DNA of 6,160 bases from Victivallaceae bacterium (GTDB lineage Bacteria; Verrucomicrobiota; Lentisphaeria; Victivallales; Victivallaceae), in assembly GCA_028717165.1 (NCBI GenBank), contig JAQUOK010000210.1, forward strand, positions 1 through 6,160, read 5' to 3'. A program made the position numbers and the translations under genes. Below the pieces are notes generated by a model that made no database searches, was not told the DNA's origin, and saw nothing but the letters and a program-made list of their open reading frames with translations. Of the stretch, positions 5,937 through 6,160 are shown in pieces; the stretch's first letter is position 1; the number at the start of each line of letters is the position of its first letter.

Positions 5937-6036
5937 GTTTAATAAAGCCATAAAAAAGTAGCTTTTAAGCTAAATTTTAGATGATAATTATTGTCATAAT
6001 TACTTTATTTTGTTATAATTACGTTTTTTATTTAAG
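5918..6036 (+). mobile_element. MITE-like non-coding repeat element, copy B
   Basis: These 119 bases match 4325-4443 with three substitutions in the same orientation. The left end CGGGGTCAGCCAC is intact and equals the reverse complement of copy A's right end. The right end differs: after TTTAAG, copy A continues TGGCTGACCCC, but copy B reads GGTGCGCTGACAG, keeping only GCTGAC in common. Copy B has therefore lost or altered its right terminal repeat. With copy A it brackets about 1.5 kb holding the transposase remnant, attC and cassette gene. Confidence 0.75.
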
Positions 6037-6050
6037 GGTGCGCTGACAGA

Positions 6051-6070
6051 ATGATGTAAAATACCATCAT
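6051..6070 (+). other. Small perfect hairpin to the right of copy B
   Basis: ATGATG (6051-6056) pairs with CATCAT (6065-6070) around an eight-base loop; a run of six T begins eight bases further on. The distance is too long for a standard intrinsic terminator. I see nothing else supportable in the last 120 bases of the window. Confidence 0.25.
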
Positions 6071-6160
6071 GCTCAGGTTTTTTAAACGATATTTTCCCCT
6101 AATGGACATACGTGTTAATTTAAGGTCGATTTGCAGGTTAATACGTTTATCCCTGGAAGG

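Noticed and set aside
6032..6160. Minus-strand open frame of about 42 codons entering from the right edge
   Set aside because: It could be the 3' end of a convergent gene, but it is short, has no recognisable motif and ends just inside copy B. Sequence beyond the window would decide.

Overview
The window looks like a bacterial chromosome fragment of mixed origin. The left two thirds (1-4131) carry three same-strand genes of ordinary, moderate base composition. These are the 3' part of a ComEC-like metallo-beta-lactamase-fold hydrolase, a complete cytoplasmic GH13 alpha-amylase-family enzyme, and a UMF1-family major facilitator transporter. Nothing here identifies the organism. Integron-type cassettes, a corrinoid-type iron-sulfur protein and dispersed intergenic repeats would fit an anaerobic or environmental Gram-negative lineage (the PVC group is one possibility), but this is a weak inference.

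The right third (4132-6160) is an accessory region. From left to right it holds: a gene-free stretch with short inverted repeats; a 129-bp non-coding element (copy A) with near-perfect terminal inverted repeats; the 3' remnant of an integrase-core (DDE) transposase whose 5' part is missing exactly at the edge of copy A; an integron recombination site (attC, 4908-5029); a strikingly A+T-rich gene for a QueG-like [4Fe-4S] protein that begins 24 bases after the attC right core site; a degenerate tandem array of about 11-bp units; and a second copy (B) of the non-coding element in the same orientation. No integron integrase and no second attC are visible, so this is either a solitary attC or one piece of an array that continues outside the window.

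The hydrolase and the amylase are 37 bases apart and may be co-transcribed. The transporter has its own plausible promoter in a 240-bp gap. The amylase would act on internal maltodextrins or glycogen. No functional link between it and the transporter can be shown.

The most interesting feature is the mobile-DNA layering. The truncated transposase, the attC and the foreign A+T-rich gene are bracketed by two directly repeated copies of a MITE-like element, and the junctions of that element with flanking DNA have been iterated in tandem. I see no evidence for a wholly new defence or metabolic system.
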